Assembly: GCA_963762435.1 (NCBI GenBank)
Contig: CAVXLN010000010.1
Coordinates: forward strand, 372,001 to 436,000
Direction: 5' to 3'
Origin: JAXDMU01 sp963762435
GTDB lineage: Bacteria; Pseudomonadota; Alphaproteobacteria; ATCC43930; CGMCC-115725
Length of the DNA stretch: 64,000 bases
Below the pieces are notes generated by a model, which was given only the letters and a program-made list of their open reading frames with translations, was not told the origin of the DNA and ran no database searches. A program made the translations under genes and the position numbers. Of the stretch, positions 7,914 through 16,431 are shown in pieces. How positions within the stretch are numbered: the stretch's first letter is position 1; each line of letters opens with the position of its first letter.

Positions 7914-9023
7914 ATGGAGACTTACCTCAAGCTACTGTACCCGATTGCGGCGATTGGTTTTTCTTCGACCGTCTCCGCAGAGGAAACGAACTGGGCCGCC
8001 GTTAAGCAAAGCAACCCTGATCTCTATATTTGTGCGTCGATCATCCCGTCGCTTGGCGTCCCGGAACATTATCCGGACCAGACGATTATCGCGTCCTGCT
8101 CAAAACTCATTGCAATCGTTGAGCAGAAGCACCGTGAAAATGATCAGCGGTCTGCAAACTTTTATTTTGGGAGAGCAAAGGCGTATGCGAACATCAAGGA
8201 CTGGCACAATGCGTCCCTTGATCTGGACAAAGCGCTCCGCCTTTTTCCGCAAGATGACGAATTTCTTCAGCTAAAGAAAGCCATCTCAAGCCAGTCGAAT
8301 AAGCCGGAAAGCACCGCTCCCTCTGTCGTATCGGCAGCGACGGGAGATCTCCCCGCCTTGTCTGAAATAAACAAAAATCTTGAGAACATCGATTTGCTTG
8401 ACCAGCATGACCCGCACACGATGGGCATGAGGACCGGGGCCTTGCTGCGGCGCGGCGAAGTGTATGTCAGTGAAGGCTACTACCGATACGCCCTCGAGGA
8501 TCTGACCTGGGCCCAACAAGCACTGCAGAAATATGGTGACGGGTCGACGGACGCCCAGAATATGCTAACTCGTGCGGCGAACGGCATTAGAGAAGCCCGA
8601 GAGAAATTGTCTCAAGATCGCAAGAGCTACAACATCCAGACATCTGATTTTGTGACATTCATGTGCGAACCAGTGGGAGACCGGATCAGCGTCGATAAAC
8701 GCAACCTGGTTGTTCTCGACAACATACCGCTGATGGGGAGTCGTTGCATAAGCGCCTTTCGCGAGGACGTGGATGGGAAGCCGATATTCAACGAAGATCA
8801 ATGTAAAGTGCCATTCTCCGATATCGTGCAAAACACGATGCCGGTTCATGCAACGGTCTCGGTCCATGGCAATGTGGTGTATTGGGGGGTCGAGGTCGCC
8901 GGACCTTTCGCGCTGAAGGCCGCCGCCGCGGGGCCGCTCAGGGAAAGCATCGACATGATCACCGGCGTCCATACCGGAACCGAGAGTAAGCGCCAATGTC
9001 ACGTCCTGGCGCGGGGAGAATAG
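7914..9023 (+). CDS. Secreted TPR-type protein of unknown function, lower GC than neighbours
   Basis: 369 residues. A hydrophobic N-terminus (about 5-22, ending near VSA) suggests export. Residues 80-130 look like a tetratricopeptide unit (ANFYFGRAKAYANIKDWHNA, then ASLDLDKALRLFPQDDEF) and a second is near 180-215 (RRGEVYVSEGYYRYALEDL). The C-terminal third (about 240-365) has several cysteines and no recognised motif. Codon use is much less GC-biased than in the flanking genes, with many A/T third positions, pointing to recent horizontal transfer. Neighbours give no functional hint. Confidence 0.75.
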   Translation: METYLKLLYPIAAIGFSSTVSAEETNWAAVKQSNPDLYICASIIPSLGVPEHYPDQTIIASCSKLIAIVEQKHRENDQRSANFYFGRAKAYANIKDWHNASLDLDKALRLFPQDDEFLQLKKAISSQSNKPESTAPSVVSAATGDLPALSEINKNLENIDLLDQHDPHTMGMRTGALLRRGEVYVSEGYYRYALEDLTWAQQALQKYGDGSTDAQNMLTRAANGIREAREKLSQDRKSYNIQTSDFVTFMCEPVGDRISVDKRNLVVLDNIPLMGSRCISAFREDVDGKPIFNEDQCKVPFSDIVQNTMPVHATVSVHGNVVYWGVEVAGPFALKAAAAGPLRESIDMITGVHTGTESKRQCHVLARGE

Positions 9024-9060
9024 CCGGCGGACTGAGGAGTCCGCAGGGAATGGCGCTCCC

Positions 9061-9693
9061 TCAGCGCACCCCCGCCGCGCGCATCCGGCGGATCGTGATG
9101 AAGCGTGTCGTTACATATTGGACCCCGAAGAGGCCGAGCTTGGAGGCAAGCGGGAAGGTGCTGAGGAACAAGGCCCAAAGCGCCGGCGTGCCATAGGCGA
9201 GCAGCAGCAGGTTGAGGGCGGCCGTCGTGAACATCATGCCGGCCCAGGCATAGCCGAAGACGATCGCGACATCGCCGCTCCATTGCAGCGCCACGGGCGG
9301 CATATAGCGGTTGAGCCAGCCGCGCCGCAACATCACGGCGCCGATGGCGCAATAGATGAGCGTCGGCTTCACCATGATGAAGCGTGGATCCTGCATCACC
9401 AGCGAGGCGCCGCCCAGCACCGTGACGAGGCCGAGGCTGAGCCACTGGATCGCGTCGATCGGCGTGGCGCGATGCTTGAGATAGGCGATCTGGCCGATGC
9501 CGATCGCGATCGCAAGGCCGGTCGAGGCATAAACGTTATGGGTCAGCGCGAAGAGCCCGACGAAGACGAGCGTCGAGAGCAAGTCGGCCAAGAGCCATTT
9601 GCCCGCGTAAAGCAACGGATGCACCCGGCGCTCGACCGGGAACTCGGTGGTAGCGGCGGGAACGTCGGTATAGGCACTCTCGATGGTGGACAA
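9061..9693 (-). CDS. yciB: YciB-family inner-membrane protein (septation protein A)
   Basis: About 210 residues with five or six membrane segments. The core fits the YciB/IspA family: LLADLLSTLVFVGLF, GIGQIAYLKHRATPIDAIQW, the DPRFIMVKPTLIYCAIGAVM region and an NLLLLAYG segment. YciB proteins help keep the cell envelope and septum intact. I place the start at a TTG (9693) because AGGGAGG stands 5 nt before it; longer upstream readings would run into the divergent gene at 9836. Transcription is away from the LytTR gene. Confidence 0.85.
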   Translation of the reverse strand: MSTIESAYTDVPAATTEFPVERRVHPLLYAGKWLLADLLSTLVFVGLFALTHNVYASTGLAIAIGIGQIAYLKHRATPIDAIQWLSLGLVTVLGGASLVMQDPRFIMVKPTLIYCAIGAVMLRRGWLNRYMPPVALQWSGDVAIVFGYAWAGMMFTTAALNLLLLAYGTPALWALFLSTFPLASKLGLFGVQYVTTRFITIRRMRAAGVR

Positions 9694-9835
9694 GGCAACC
9701 TCCCTGGCGATGTCTCGAGACACCACGCCGCCCGCTCGCCCGCCAGCTTTCCTGCGGCTTTGGGCGAGCCGCTTCGCGAATGGGCGAATGGGCATGCGAT
9801 TGCGGAGGCTTTCCCGGCGACGGTATAACCCTCGC

Positions 9836-10624
9836 ATGAGCACGTTCCGCATCATTATCGGCGCGCCGCGCGAATGGGCGATCGATCTCGCCATCGCGAC
9901 CGGCATCGGCGTGTTCCTCGGCATCATCGGCCCCTTCGGCAGCTTCAATGGCGGGCCGCTCGAGGTGCGTGTCCTCTACTGGGTCGTCAATACCTGGATC
10001 GGGCTCGTGGTGCTCTCGATCATGGTACGGGCGATCATGGTGGCGACCCCCCGCTTCGACCTGCCGATCTGGTTCGTGCTGGCAGTGGGCATCGCGGTCG
10101 GCACCGTGCCGCTCGCGATCGTCTCGCGGCTCTTCGCGCTCTATTACTGGAACAACGGGCATGGCCTGGACGGCACGTTCATCGATTGGTATGCGCAGGC
10201 GCTGGCGATTGCCGAGCCCATCGCCTTCGGCTTCTATTTCTTCACGCCCAACTCGCTGGCACCCGCCGCGCGGCCGGCGGCCCCGTCAACCACCCGGAAC
10301 GGCATCGGCTTTCTCGACCGGCTGCCCCCGCATCTTGGCCGGGACCTCGTATGCCTCCAGATGGAGGATCATTATGTCCGGGTCCATACCGAGCTCGGAT
10401 CCGACCTGGTGCTGACGCCGCTCAAGGAGGCGATGGCCGAGCTCGAGCATGTCGAAGGTGCCCAGGTGCATCGATCCTGGTGGGTGGCGCGGCGCGCCGT
10501 CGCGAAGGCGACGGTCAAAGGCCGAAATTATTCGCTGCAGCTCGTGAACGGCCTGGAAGTGCCGGTCAGCCGCGCTTCCGTCGCAAAGATTCGGGCGCTC
10601 GGCTGGCTCGATCCGGTTCCTTAA
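9836..10624 (+). CDS. Membrane-anchored LytTR-family DNA-binding regulator
   Basis: 262 residues. The N-terminal half has about four membrane segments (from IDLAIATGIGVFLGIIG to AEPIAFGFYFFTP). A C-terminal LytTR DNA-binding domain covers about 165-258, with MEDHYVRVHTELGSDLVLTP, then VHRSWWVARRAV and VPVSRASVAKIR. This membrane-plus-LytTR architecture, without a receiver domain, is a one-component sensor form common in alphaproteobacteria. Its target is unknown; LytTR proteins bind paired direct repeats, often at their own promoters. The ATG at 9836 is preferred because upstream in-frame codons give no membrane or domain sequence. Confidence 0.85.
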   Translation: MSTFRIIIGAPREWAIDLAIATGIGVFLGIIGPFGSFNGGPLEVRVLYWVVNTWIGLVVLSIMVRAIMVATPRFDLPIWFVLAVGIAVGTVPLAIVSRLFALYYWNNGHGLDGTFIDWYAQALAIAEPIAFGFYFFTPNSLAPAARPAAPSTTRNGIGFLDRLPPHLGRDLVCLQMEDHYVRVHTELGSDLVLTPLKEAMAELEHVEGAQVHRSWWVARRAVAKATVKGRNYSLQLVNGLEVPVSRASVAKIRALGWLDPVP

Positions 10625-10738
10625 GCCGTGCATCCTTTGCGTTACACCTGCGCGTCGGCGGGCGGGCGGCCGCAACCAAATCTCAACCAGAACTTCCGAG
10701 GATCGGGCCGCATTTGCCCACCCTTGGAGACACCGAAC

Positions 10739-12424
10739 ATGGCCGGTTTGTTGCGCGGCATAAATGGCCGCATCATGCTGATCCCGATCGTGGCACTCGT
10801 GGCCCTCGCCATTCTGGGCGTCGTCTCGGTCCAAGCGATCGGCGCGCTGACGCTCAAGGACCAGCAGGATCACGCCCGCATCGCGGTCGAGGCCGCGACC
10901 AAGATGGCGGTCATGTTCAAGGCCAAGGCCGATGCTGGTCAGATGACCCAGCAGGACGCCCAGGAGCTGGCCAAGGCGGCTCTCCGGGCTCTCCGCTATG
11001 ATGGCGACGAATATCTCTCCATCCATGACAAGGACGATGTCACCGTCGTCAACGGCCGCTTCCCGGACGCGGAAGGCAAGGCCTCGCACGATATGAAGGA
11101 TGCCAACGGCGCCTATTACGCACGCGACATGCGCGCGCAGGCCGAGGCCGGCGGCGGCTTCAGCTATTATATCTATCCGAAGGTTGCCGGCGGCCCGGCC
11201 GTGCGCAAGGCTGCCTACTCGCTGCTGGTGCCAGGCTGGAATTGGGCGATCTCGTCCGGCGTCTATCTCGACGATGTCGATGCCGCGAGCCAGGCGAATG
11301 CGCTCCTGACCATGGGTGCGGTCGTGGCGCTGGCCCTCGTCACCTTCGGCCTCGCCTTCTTCCTGGGCCGGCGCATCGCGAAGCCGATCCAGGCGCTGAC
11401 CAAGGCGACCCACCGGCTCGCCGAGGGCGATCTCGCGGTCGAGATCCCGAGCCAAGCGCGCCAGGACGAGATCGGCGTGCTGGCTCAGGCAATCGGCGTG
11501 CTGCGCGAGAAGTCGGCGGAAGCGGCCCGGCTGCGCGACGAGCAGGATCGGCTGAAGGCCGAGTCCGCGGCCGAGCGGCATCGGGCGATGCAGACGTTGG
11601 CCGATGGGTTCGACGCCTCGGTGAAGCGTGTGGTCGACGGCATCGCGGCATCCGCCGGCGCCATGGAGACCTCCGCCAACAGCCTGAGTGCGGCCGCCAG
11701 CGAGGCCGCCGGACGGACCAACTCAGCCGCGTCCGCCGCCGAGGAGACGAGCGCCAATGTGAGCACCGTCGCGGCCGCGACCGACGAGCTCAGCGCGTCG
11801 ATCAGCGAAATCTCGCGCCAGGTGACGCAATCCTCGGCGATCGCCGCCGGTGCGGCGCAAGAGACAGGACGGACCAACGCAATGATGGCCGAGCTCAACG
11901 AGTTGGCAAAGCGAGTCGGCGACATCGTGGCCCTCATCAGCGGCATTGCGAGCCAGACAAACCTTCTGGCCTTGAACGCCACGATCGAGGCGGCGCGGGC
12001 CGGCGAGGCTGGCAAGGGCTTCGCCGTCGTGGCGTCGGAAGTGAAGGCGCTGGCGACCCAGACCGCGCGGGCGACCGAGGAGATCCAGGCCAAGGTGCAG
12101 GAGATCCAGTCGATGACCGGCAACGCCGTCACCGCGATCGAAGGCATCGGCAAGACCGTGTCGGAGATGAGCGAGATCACGACGGCGGTCGCGGCCGCGG
12201 TCGAGGAGCAGGGTGCCGCCACCGGCGAGATCGCGAACAGCGTTCAACAGGCGGCGACCGGCACGCGCGATGTCTCGGTCAATGTCGCCGGCGCTCAGCA
12301 GGCCGCGTCGGAAACGGGTGCCGCTGCCTCGACCGTGCTCGCCGCGGCCGGGACCCTCTCGCGCGAGGCCGACCGGCTGCGCGCCGAGGTCGACAGCTTC
12401 CTCGCGGGCGTGCGCGCCGCCTGA
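10739..12424 (+). CDS. Methyl-accepting chemotaxis protein with a periplasmic Cache domain
   Basis: 561 residues. TM1 is at about 13-34. The periplasmic single-Cache (sCache_2) domain at about 36-180 includes DGDEYLSIHDKDDVTVVNGR and an SGVYLDDVD end. TM2 is at about 188-210, then HAMP (GRRIAKPIQALTKATHRLAEGD), a long coiled coil and the signalling tip around GEAGKGFAVVASEVKALA (about 421). Such receptors sense small carboxylates or similar ligands and drive CheA. The start follows TTGGAGA. No che genes are nearby, so it must join an array encoded elsewhere. Confidence 0.95.
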   Translation: MAGLLRGINGRIMLIPIVALVALAILGVVSVQAIGALTLKDQQDHARIAVEAATKMAVMFKAKADAGQMTQQDAQELAKAALRALRYDGDEYLSIHDKDDVTVVNGRFPDAEGKASHDMKDANGAYYARDMRAQAEAGGGFSYYIYPKVAGGPAVRKAAYSLLVPGWNWAISSGVYLDDVDAASQANALLTMGAVVALALVTFGLAFFLGRRIAKPIQALTKATHRLAEGDLAVEIPSQARQDEIGVLAQAIGVLREKSAEAARLRDEQDRLKAESAAERHRAMQTLADGFDASVKRVVDGIAASAGAMETSANSLSAAASEAAGRTNSAASAAEETSANVSTVAAATDELSASISEISRQVTQSSAIAAGAAQETGRTNAMMAELNELAKRVGDIVALISGIASQTNLLALNATIEAARAGEAGKGFAVVASEVKALATQTARATEEIQAKVQEIQSMTGNAVTAIEGIGKTVSEMSEITTAVAAAVEEQGAATGEIANSVQQAATGTRDVSVNVAGAQQAASETGAAASTVLAAAGTLSREADRLRAEVDSFLAGVRAA

Positions 12425-12700
12425 TCAGTCAGCAACCTGCAGTGCCACTGGCCGGGTTCTGATCGAATCGACCCGCTTCACAGCACCTGCTTCGGGCGCC
12501 GCCTGGTCGCAGCTCTGATGATGGCAGGTCAGGACCCAGACCTCGTTGCCATCCGCACCCGGTGCTGCGCGCTCGAGCGTGAAGCGGCAGCCCGGCGGGG
12601 GCTCGGCGGCGGGCTGGTCGGCAATCGCGGCCGGCCGGGCCGACAGGCAGAGCCCGAAGACCAGGATCGCGCCGGCGATGATGATCGAACCCTTGGGCAT
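12425..12700 (-). CDS. Small secreted cysteine-containing protein, unknown function
   Basis: 91 residues with a plausible signal peptide (MPKGSIIIAGAILVFGLCL, cleaved near ARPAAIA). The mature part has three cysteines in GCRFTL and LTCHHQSCD, the last containing two adjacent histidines, so a small metal-binding or disulfide-bonded periplasmic protein is conceivable. Its stop codon abuts that of the convergent chemoreceptor gene with no gap. No family is recognised. Base composition fits the genome, which supports a real gene, but it remains unproven. Confidence 0.55.
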   Translation of the reverse strand: MPKGSIIIAGAILVFGLCLSARPAAIADQPAAEPPPGCRFTLERAAPGADGNEVWVLTCHHQSCDQAAPEAGAVKRVDSIRTRPVALQVAD

Positions 12701-12714
12701 CTTCGCATCTCCCG

Positions 12715-12816
12715 AGAGCCTGATCGCTTCGTTCCGAAGCGTGAATCAGGCTCTAAGCATCAAATCTGGAGAGCGATTCACATTTCGGATTGATCCAATC
12801 CGAAATGATCGCGCTC
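12715..12816. repeat. Two-hairpin intergenic repeat, copy R1
   Basis: Hairpin a: AGAGCCTGAT (12715-12724) pairs with ATCAGGCTCT (12745-12754), enclosing CGCTTCG/CGAAGCG. A spacer of about 15 nt follows. Hairpin b: CATTTCGGATT (12781-12791) pairs with AATCCGAAATG (12797-12807), framed by GAGCGATTCA and GATCGCGCTC. The two hairpins are inverted copies of one unit. The same architecture recurs at 60023 and 62940 with different stem sequences. Confidence 0.8.
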
Positions 12817-12929
12817 CGGGGCGCTGGAGCCGGCACCGGGCAAGCCGCCGCCACTGACGGACGGCGCTAGGGCCGTCCGCCCAGGTCTCACAGGATTGCT
12901 ACGCGTCTTTTAAGTAAAACCCGACCGTC

Positions 12930-13334
12930 TCAAGCTTTCAGGTCGCGGAACTTCTGCCTGAGATCAAACTCTTCGGAAGTCACCTTGCGCTCGATCTCCG
13001 AAAGCCGCCGATCGAGGGTCTTGAACCGGCCCCGGAGCTCCGATGTCGCCCGGTTCGGCGAGGCCGTGACGCCGCGCCAGAACTGCTCTTCCTTCGGCGA
13101 GTCGAAGATCTTGTCGGGCATCGGCTTCAGTGCCAGCGCCAGGATGATGTAGGCGATCACGATCGGCAGGAAGAAGCCGAAGATCATGCCCAGGATCAGC
13201 GCCAACCGGATGTAGCGCACCCGCACATCGAGATAGTTCGCCAGCCCCGCGCATACGCCCGCGATCTTGCCGCGCTTGGTGTCGCGATAGAATCGGATCG
13301 GGTTGTTGGACCAGTGATATTGACCGGGGCTCAT
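12930..13334 (-). CDS. pspC: Phage shock protein C, PspC domain
   Basis: 134 residues. The N-terminal PspC domain has FYRDTKRGKIAGVCAGLANY and a membrane span at about 43-66 (LALILGMIFGFFLPIVIAYI), with a charged, probably helical C-terminus (FKTLDRRLSEIERKVTSEEF). PspC is an inner-membrane sensor that binds PspA during membrane stress and so releases PspF. It overlaps the pspB start by 4 bp and is the last gene of the pspABC operon. Family and context agree well. Confidence 0.93.
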   Translation of the reverse strand: MSPGQYHWSNNPIRFYRDTKRGKIAGVCAGLANYLDVRVRYIRLALILGMIFGFFLPIVIAYIILALALKPMPDKIFDSPKEEQFWRGVTASPNRATSELRGRFKTLDRRLSEIERKVTSEEFDLRQKFRDLKA

Positions 13335-13591
13335 GGCCGCCTCCGCCAGTCGGGCGCCGCCGCATCGAGCAGGCGCTCGAGATTGTCGATCCGGCTCTGC
13401 ATCTGGTCGGCCTGATCGCTGAGATCGGCGAGCGTGCGCTCGCTATCGGATGTCAGCATCTTGGCCTGCCGCCAGCGCGTGCCGTAATGCAGGAACAGCC
13501 AGACCGGTACCACGATCGTCATGAAGATGATCAGGACCGCCCAGAACCCGCCGAGGTCGAGGGTGACCGGTCCGCCGGGGATGACGTGCAT
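13331..13591 (-). CDS. pspB: Phage shock protein B
   Basis: 86 residues: an N-terminal membrane segment (about 14-35, FWAVLIIFMTIVVPVWLFLHY) followed by a soluble helix (LADLSDQADQMQSRIDNLERLL) of coiled-coil character. This is the PspB layout. It works with PspC in the inner membrane to sense stress and relieve PspA inhibition of PspF. The start overlaps the pspA stop by one base (TAATG) and the 3' end overlaps pspC, so all three are co-translated. Confidence 0.92.
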   Translation of the reverse strand: MHVIPGGPVTLDLGGFWAVLIIFMTIVVPVWLFLHYGTRWRQAKMLTSDSERTLADLSDQADQMQSRIDNLERLLDAAAPDWRRRP

Positions 13592-14262
13592 TATTTATCC
13601 TCGTGCTTCGCGGCCATCTTGGCCTTGAGGGCGGCAAGCTCGCTATCGACCTCGTGGGCCGCCTCGAGCTCGGCGATCTCCTCGGCGACGCCCTTCGGCC
13701 TGATGTCATAGACATCGACGCGGCCTTCGAGCTCGTCAAGCGCACGCTCCACCTGCTCGAAGCGGGTGAAGGCGTCGGTGACGCGCTCGTCATAGAGGCT
13801 CGAGCGCAGCTTCAGGCGATTGGTCGCGGTCTGGTGCCGGGCGACCATGGTCGCTTCGCGCGCCTTGGCGTCGGCCAGCTTCTGCTGCAGCTTGACGACA
13901 TCTTCGCTCTGGTGGCGAAGACCTTCCTCGATCTGCTCATGCTGCTTGGTCAGCGCCTCGATCTCCTGGCCCAGCCGCGCCTTGATCTGCAAGGCGCCCT
14001 TGGCCAGATCCTCGCGCTCCTTGGTGAGCGCCAGCTCGGCCTTGGCCTGCCATTCCTCGCGGTCGCGCGTCAGGTTGCCAAGCTTGCGCTCCAGCTCCTT
14101 TTTCTCGGCGATGGTCTTCACCGCCGAGGACCGCACCTCAACCAGCGTATCCTCCATCTCCTGGATGATCAGCCGGATGATCTTCTCGGGGTCCTGCGCG
14201 CGGTCGAGAATGGAATTCAGATTGGAATTGACGATGTCGCTAATGCGCGAGAACACACCCAT
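13591..14262 (-). CDS. pspA: Phage shock protein A (IM30/ESCRT-III-like)
   Basis: 223 residues, the usual PspA size. It opens with the amphipathic helix MGVFSRISDIVNSN and the conserved DPEKIIRLIIQEMEDTLVEVR, and continues as almost unbroken coiled coil to the C-terminus. PspA binds PspF to inhibit it and, when released, oligomerises on damaged inner membrane to limit proton leakage. A GAGGAG ribosome site precedes the ATG. The divergent pspF and the sigma-54-type promoter in between complete the regulatory circuit. Confidence 0.96.
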   Translation of the reverse strand: MGVFSRISDIVNSNLNSILDRAQDPEKIIRLIIQEMEDTLVEVRSSAVKTIAEKKELERKLGNLTRDREEWQAKAELALTKEREDLAKGALQIKARLGQEIEALTKQHEQIEEGLRHQSEDVVKLQQKLADAKAREATMVARHQTATNRLKLRSSLYDERVTDAFTRFEQVERALDELEGRVDVYDIRPKGVAEEIAELEAAHEVDSELAALKAKMAAKHEDK

Positions 14263-14299
14263 AGTCCGTACTCCTCAATTCAGAACTTGGCTTCTCTAA

Positions 14300-14316
14300 T
14301 TCACGCCGCGTGCCAA
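14300..14316 (-). promoter_or_regulatory. Probable sigma-54 promoter of pspABC
   Basis: Read on the minus strand, TTGGCACG-CGGC-GTGAA matches the -24 element (TGGCACG) perfectly and the -12 element partly: G is kept, while the usual C is A. The predicted transcription start is about 27 bp before the pspA ATG. Known psp promoters are sigma-54 dependent and activated by PspF, and psp -12 elements are often imperfect. Confidence 0.75.
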
Positions 14317-14368
14317 CCCGATGTGGAAAATTAACCCATTGATCTGAAAAGATAAAACCTAGAGCTTG

Positions 14369-14381
14369 CGAGCCAGGCTCG
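14369..14381. promoter_or_regulatory. Palindrome between pspA and pspF, candidate PspF binding site
   Basis: CGAGCC-A-GGCTCG is a perfect palindrome about 55-70 bp upstream of the predicted pspA -24 element and 59 bp before the pspF ATG. That is the usual place for the activator's upstream sites. The assignment rests on position only. Confidence 0.4.
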
Positions 14382-14439
14382 TGGCCGATAGCGTAACTCG
14401 TCACTTTTTGGCGGAATTCACTACGGAGCCGCGGAGCCG

Positions 14440-15486
14440 ATGCCCCTCGACACGCCGGAGCTGCCGACCCCTATCGGACGCTCCCCGGCCTTTCTCGAAT
14501 GCCTGTCGCTGATCTCGCTGGTAGCCCCGCTTTCGAAGCCGGTGCTGGTGATCGGCGAGCGCGGCACCGGCAAGGAGCTGGCGGCCGCGCGCCTGCACTA
14601 TCTCTCGCAGCGCTGGAACCAGCCTTTCGTCAAATTGAATTGCGTGGCCTTGAGCGAGAGCCTGCTCGAGGCCGAGCTGTTCGGCCATGAGGCGGGCTCC
14701 TTCACCGGCGCGCAGAGACGGCGCATCGGCCGGTTCGAGCTCGCCCATCGCGGCACGCTCTTCCTCGACGAAATCGCCAATGCGCCGATGAATGTACAGG
14801 AGACGATCCTGCGCGTGGTCGAGTACGGCACCTTCGAGCGCGTCGGCGGCTCGGAAACGGTCACGGTCGATGTCCGGCTCGTCGCCGCCACCAATGTCGA
14901 TCTGCCGGCACTCGCCGAAGCGGGCAAGTTCCGCGCCGATCTCCTCGACCGCTTGGCTTTCGATGTCGTGACCTTGCCGCCGCTGCGCGAGCGGCCCGGT
15001 GATATCGAGGTGCTAGCCGAGCATATGGCGCTGCAGATGACCAAGGAGCTGAAGCGCGAGGTGTTTTCGGGCTTCACGCCCCGGGCCCTCGAACAAATGC
15101 GCGAGCATAATTGGCCCGGCAATGTGCGCGAGCTCAAGAATGTCGTCGAGCGTGCGGTCTATCGCGCCCCCGATCCCGAGCAGCCGATCGACGAGATCGT
15201 GTTCGACCCTTTCGCCTCGCCCTGGCGCCCGCGGGCGGCCCTCTATAAGACGGCCGCCGCGACACCCGCACCGCAAGCGTCCGCACCGACAGCCCCGGCC
15301 GCGATCCCGGCGCCGGGCTGCGACCCCTATGATTTCGCGGAACATATGCGCACGTGCGAGCACGACCTGCTGAAGAAGGCGCTCGAGCTCAATGCCCATC
15401 ACCAGAAGAACACGGCCAAGTTCCTGGGCCTGACCTATCACCAGCTGCGCAACTATCTGCGCAAGCACGGGCTGATCGGGGGTTGA
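14440..15486 (+). CDS. pspF: Sigma-54-dependent activator of the psp operon
   Basis: 348 residues: a AAA+ sigma-54 activator with no N-terminal receiver domain, as in PspF. Walker A is GERGTGKE (39-46), the sigma-54-contacting loop GSFTGA (86-91, where Ala is replaced by Ser), and Walker B TLFLDEI (106-112). An Ala/Pro-rich linker (about 268-290) leads to a Fis-type helix-turn-helix at the C-terminus (NTAKFLGLTYHQLRNYLRKH). It activates pspABC when PspA inhibition is lifted. Divergent placement next to pspA is the standard arrangement. Confidence 0.95.
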   Translation: MPLDTPELPTPIGRSPAFLECLSLISLVAPLSKPVLVIGERGTGKELAAARLHYLSQRWNQPFVKLNCVALSESLLEAELFGHEAGSFTGAQRRRIGRFELAHRGTLFLDEIANAPMNVQETILRVVEYGTFERVGGSETVTVDVRLVAATNVDLPALAEAGKFRADLLDRLAFDVVTLPPLRERPGDIEVLAEHMALQMTKELKREVFSGFTPRALEQMREHNWPGNVRELKNVVERAVYRAPDPEQPIDEIVFDPFASPWRPRAALYKTAAATPAPQASAPTAPAAIPAPGCDPYDFAEHMRTCEHDLLKKALELNAHHQKNTAKFLGLTYHQLRNYLRKHGLIGG

Positions 15487-15581
15487 TCGATTTCTCCTCT
15501 CCGCCCTTGGGGGCGGAGAGGTCGGGTGAGGTGGGAGATTCCAGGGCGCCGGCGGATTAGCCGCAAGCACCACTTCATCCC

Positions 15582-15614
15582 AAACCCTTCTCCCCCGAAG
15601 GCGGAGAAGGGTTT
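15582..15614 (+). terminator. Strong hairpin between pspF and the nitroreductase gene
   Basis: AAACCCTTCTCC (15582-15593) pairs perfectly with GGAGAAGGGTTT (15603-15614). It can end transcription from pspF and overlaps the stop of the convergent nitroreductase gene. A second hairpin lies upstream at 15497-15519 (CTCTCCGCCC/GGGCGGAGAG). Both resemble widespread CTCCCC...GGGGAG intergenic palindromes. Confidence 0.65.
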
Positions 15615-16425
15615 ATTCTGTCCGTGGGTCCATGAATGACTTCTCGGCCAGCAGCTTCTCCAGCTTCACCGAGAATTCGCGGAACGGCCCGGGCGCGTAT
15701 TTGAGGTCGCTCGTATAGAATTGCGCCAGCGAGGTGATGCCCTGTTTCTCCATCTCCTCGATGAGATCGGGCATCAGCGTGCGGTAGCGTTGCCAGCCCT
15801 TGACCTCCCGGTCGGCATAGCGCGTCAGCAGCGCCTCGTCCGACGGCGGCTGATAGCGCTCGCGATGAATGAAGCTTTCGAGCGGCAGGCGATCGCGTGC
15901 CGCCGGCGCCTCGTCCGGATAGCCCACCACCAGCGTGGTGATCGGAAAGCAGGTTTCCGGCAGCTCGAGGAACGTCGCGATCTCGGTGCAGGACATGAGC
16001 GTGGTGCCCATGTAGCAGATGCCGAGCCCGCGCGCCTGGAATCCCAACGCGGCACTCTGCGCCGTGATCGCCGTATCGACGGCACCTACCATGAAGCTCT
16101 TGAAGTTGTTGAAATTATCCCGAGCGCCCCGGAGCTTGAGCCAACGGCGCGTACGCTGCGTGTCGGCGCAAAATGTGACCAGCAGTGGCGCTTGCAGGAT
16201 CATCGGCTGCTCGAAATGGAGCTTGTAAAGCTCTTCCTTCCGCTTCGGATCCTCGGTCAGCACGATCGAGACCATGTTGAGATTGCCCGAGGAGGAGGTG
16301 CCGGCGATCGCCTGGCGGCAGACATCCTCGACCAGTTGCGGATCGATCGGATCGGGCTTATAGCGCCGGATCGAGCGGTGCCGCCCCATCAGCTCGACGA
16401 AGCCGGCGGTCAATTCCTCGCTCAT
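15613..16425 (-). CDS. Nitroreductase-family flavoprotein (NfsA-like)
   Basis: 270 residues. The FMN-binding start is HRSIRRYKPDPIDPQLVEDV, followed by SGNLNMVSIVL, then LGFQARGLGICYMGTTL and FPITTLVVGYPDEAPAARDR. The length and C-terminal extension fit oxygen-insensitive NADPH nitroreductases of the NfsA/FRP group, which transfer two electrons to nitro compounds, quinones or flavin. It ends a run of same-strand genes with the peptide-type ABC transporter only 6 bp upstream, so it is probably co-transcribed with it. Substrate unknown. Confidence 0.88.
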   Translation of the reverse strand: MSEELTAGFVELMGRHRSIRRYKPDPIDPQLVEDVCRQAIAGTSSSGNLNMVSIVLTEDPKRKEELYKLHFEQPMILQAPLLVTFCADTQRTRRWLKLRGARDNFNNFKSFMVGAVDTAITAQSAALGFQARGLGICYMGTTLMSCTEIATFLELPETCFPITTLVVGYPDEAPAARDRLPLESFIHRERYQPPSDEALLTRYADREVKGWQRYRTLMPDLIEEMEKQGITSLAQFYTSDLKYAPGPFREFSVKLEKLLAEKSFMDPRTE

Positions 16426-16431
16426 GATCCC

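Noticed and set aside
12715..12816. Repeat R1 as an intrinsic terminator for the psp operon
   Set aside because: Neither hairpin has a U-tract on the minus strand after pspC, and the same structure recurs in a divergent promoter region (R3), so termination is not its defining role.
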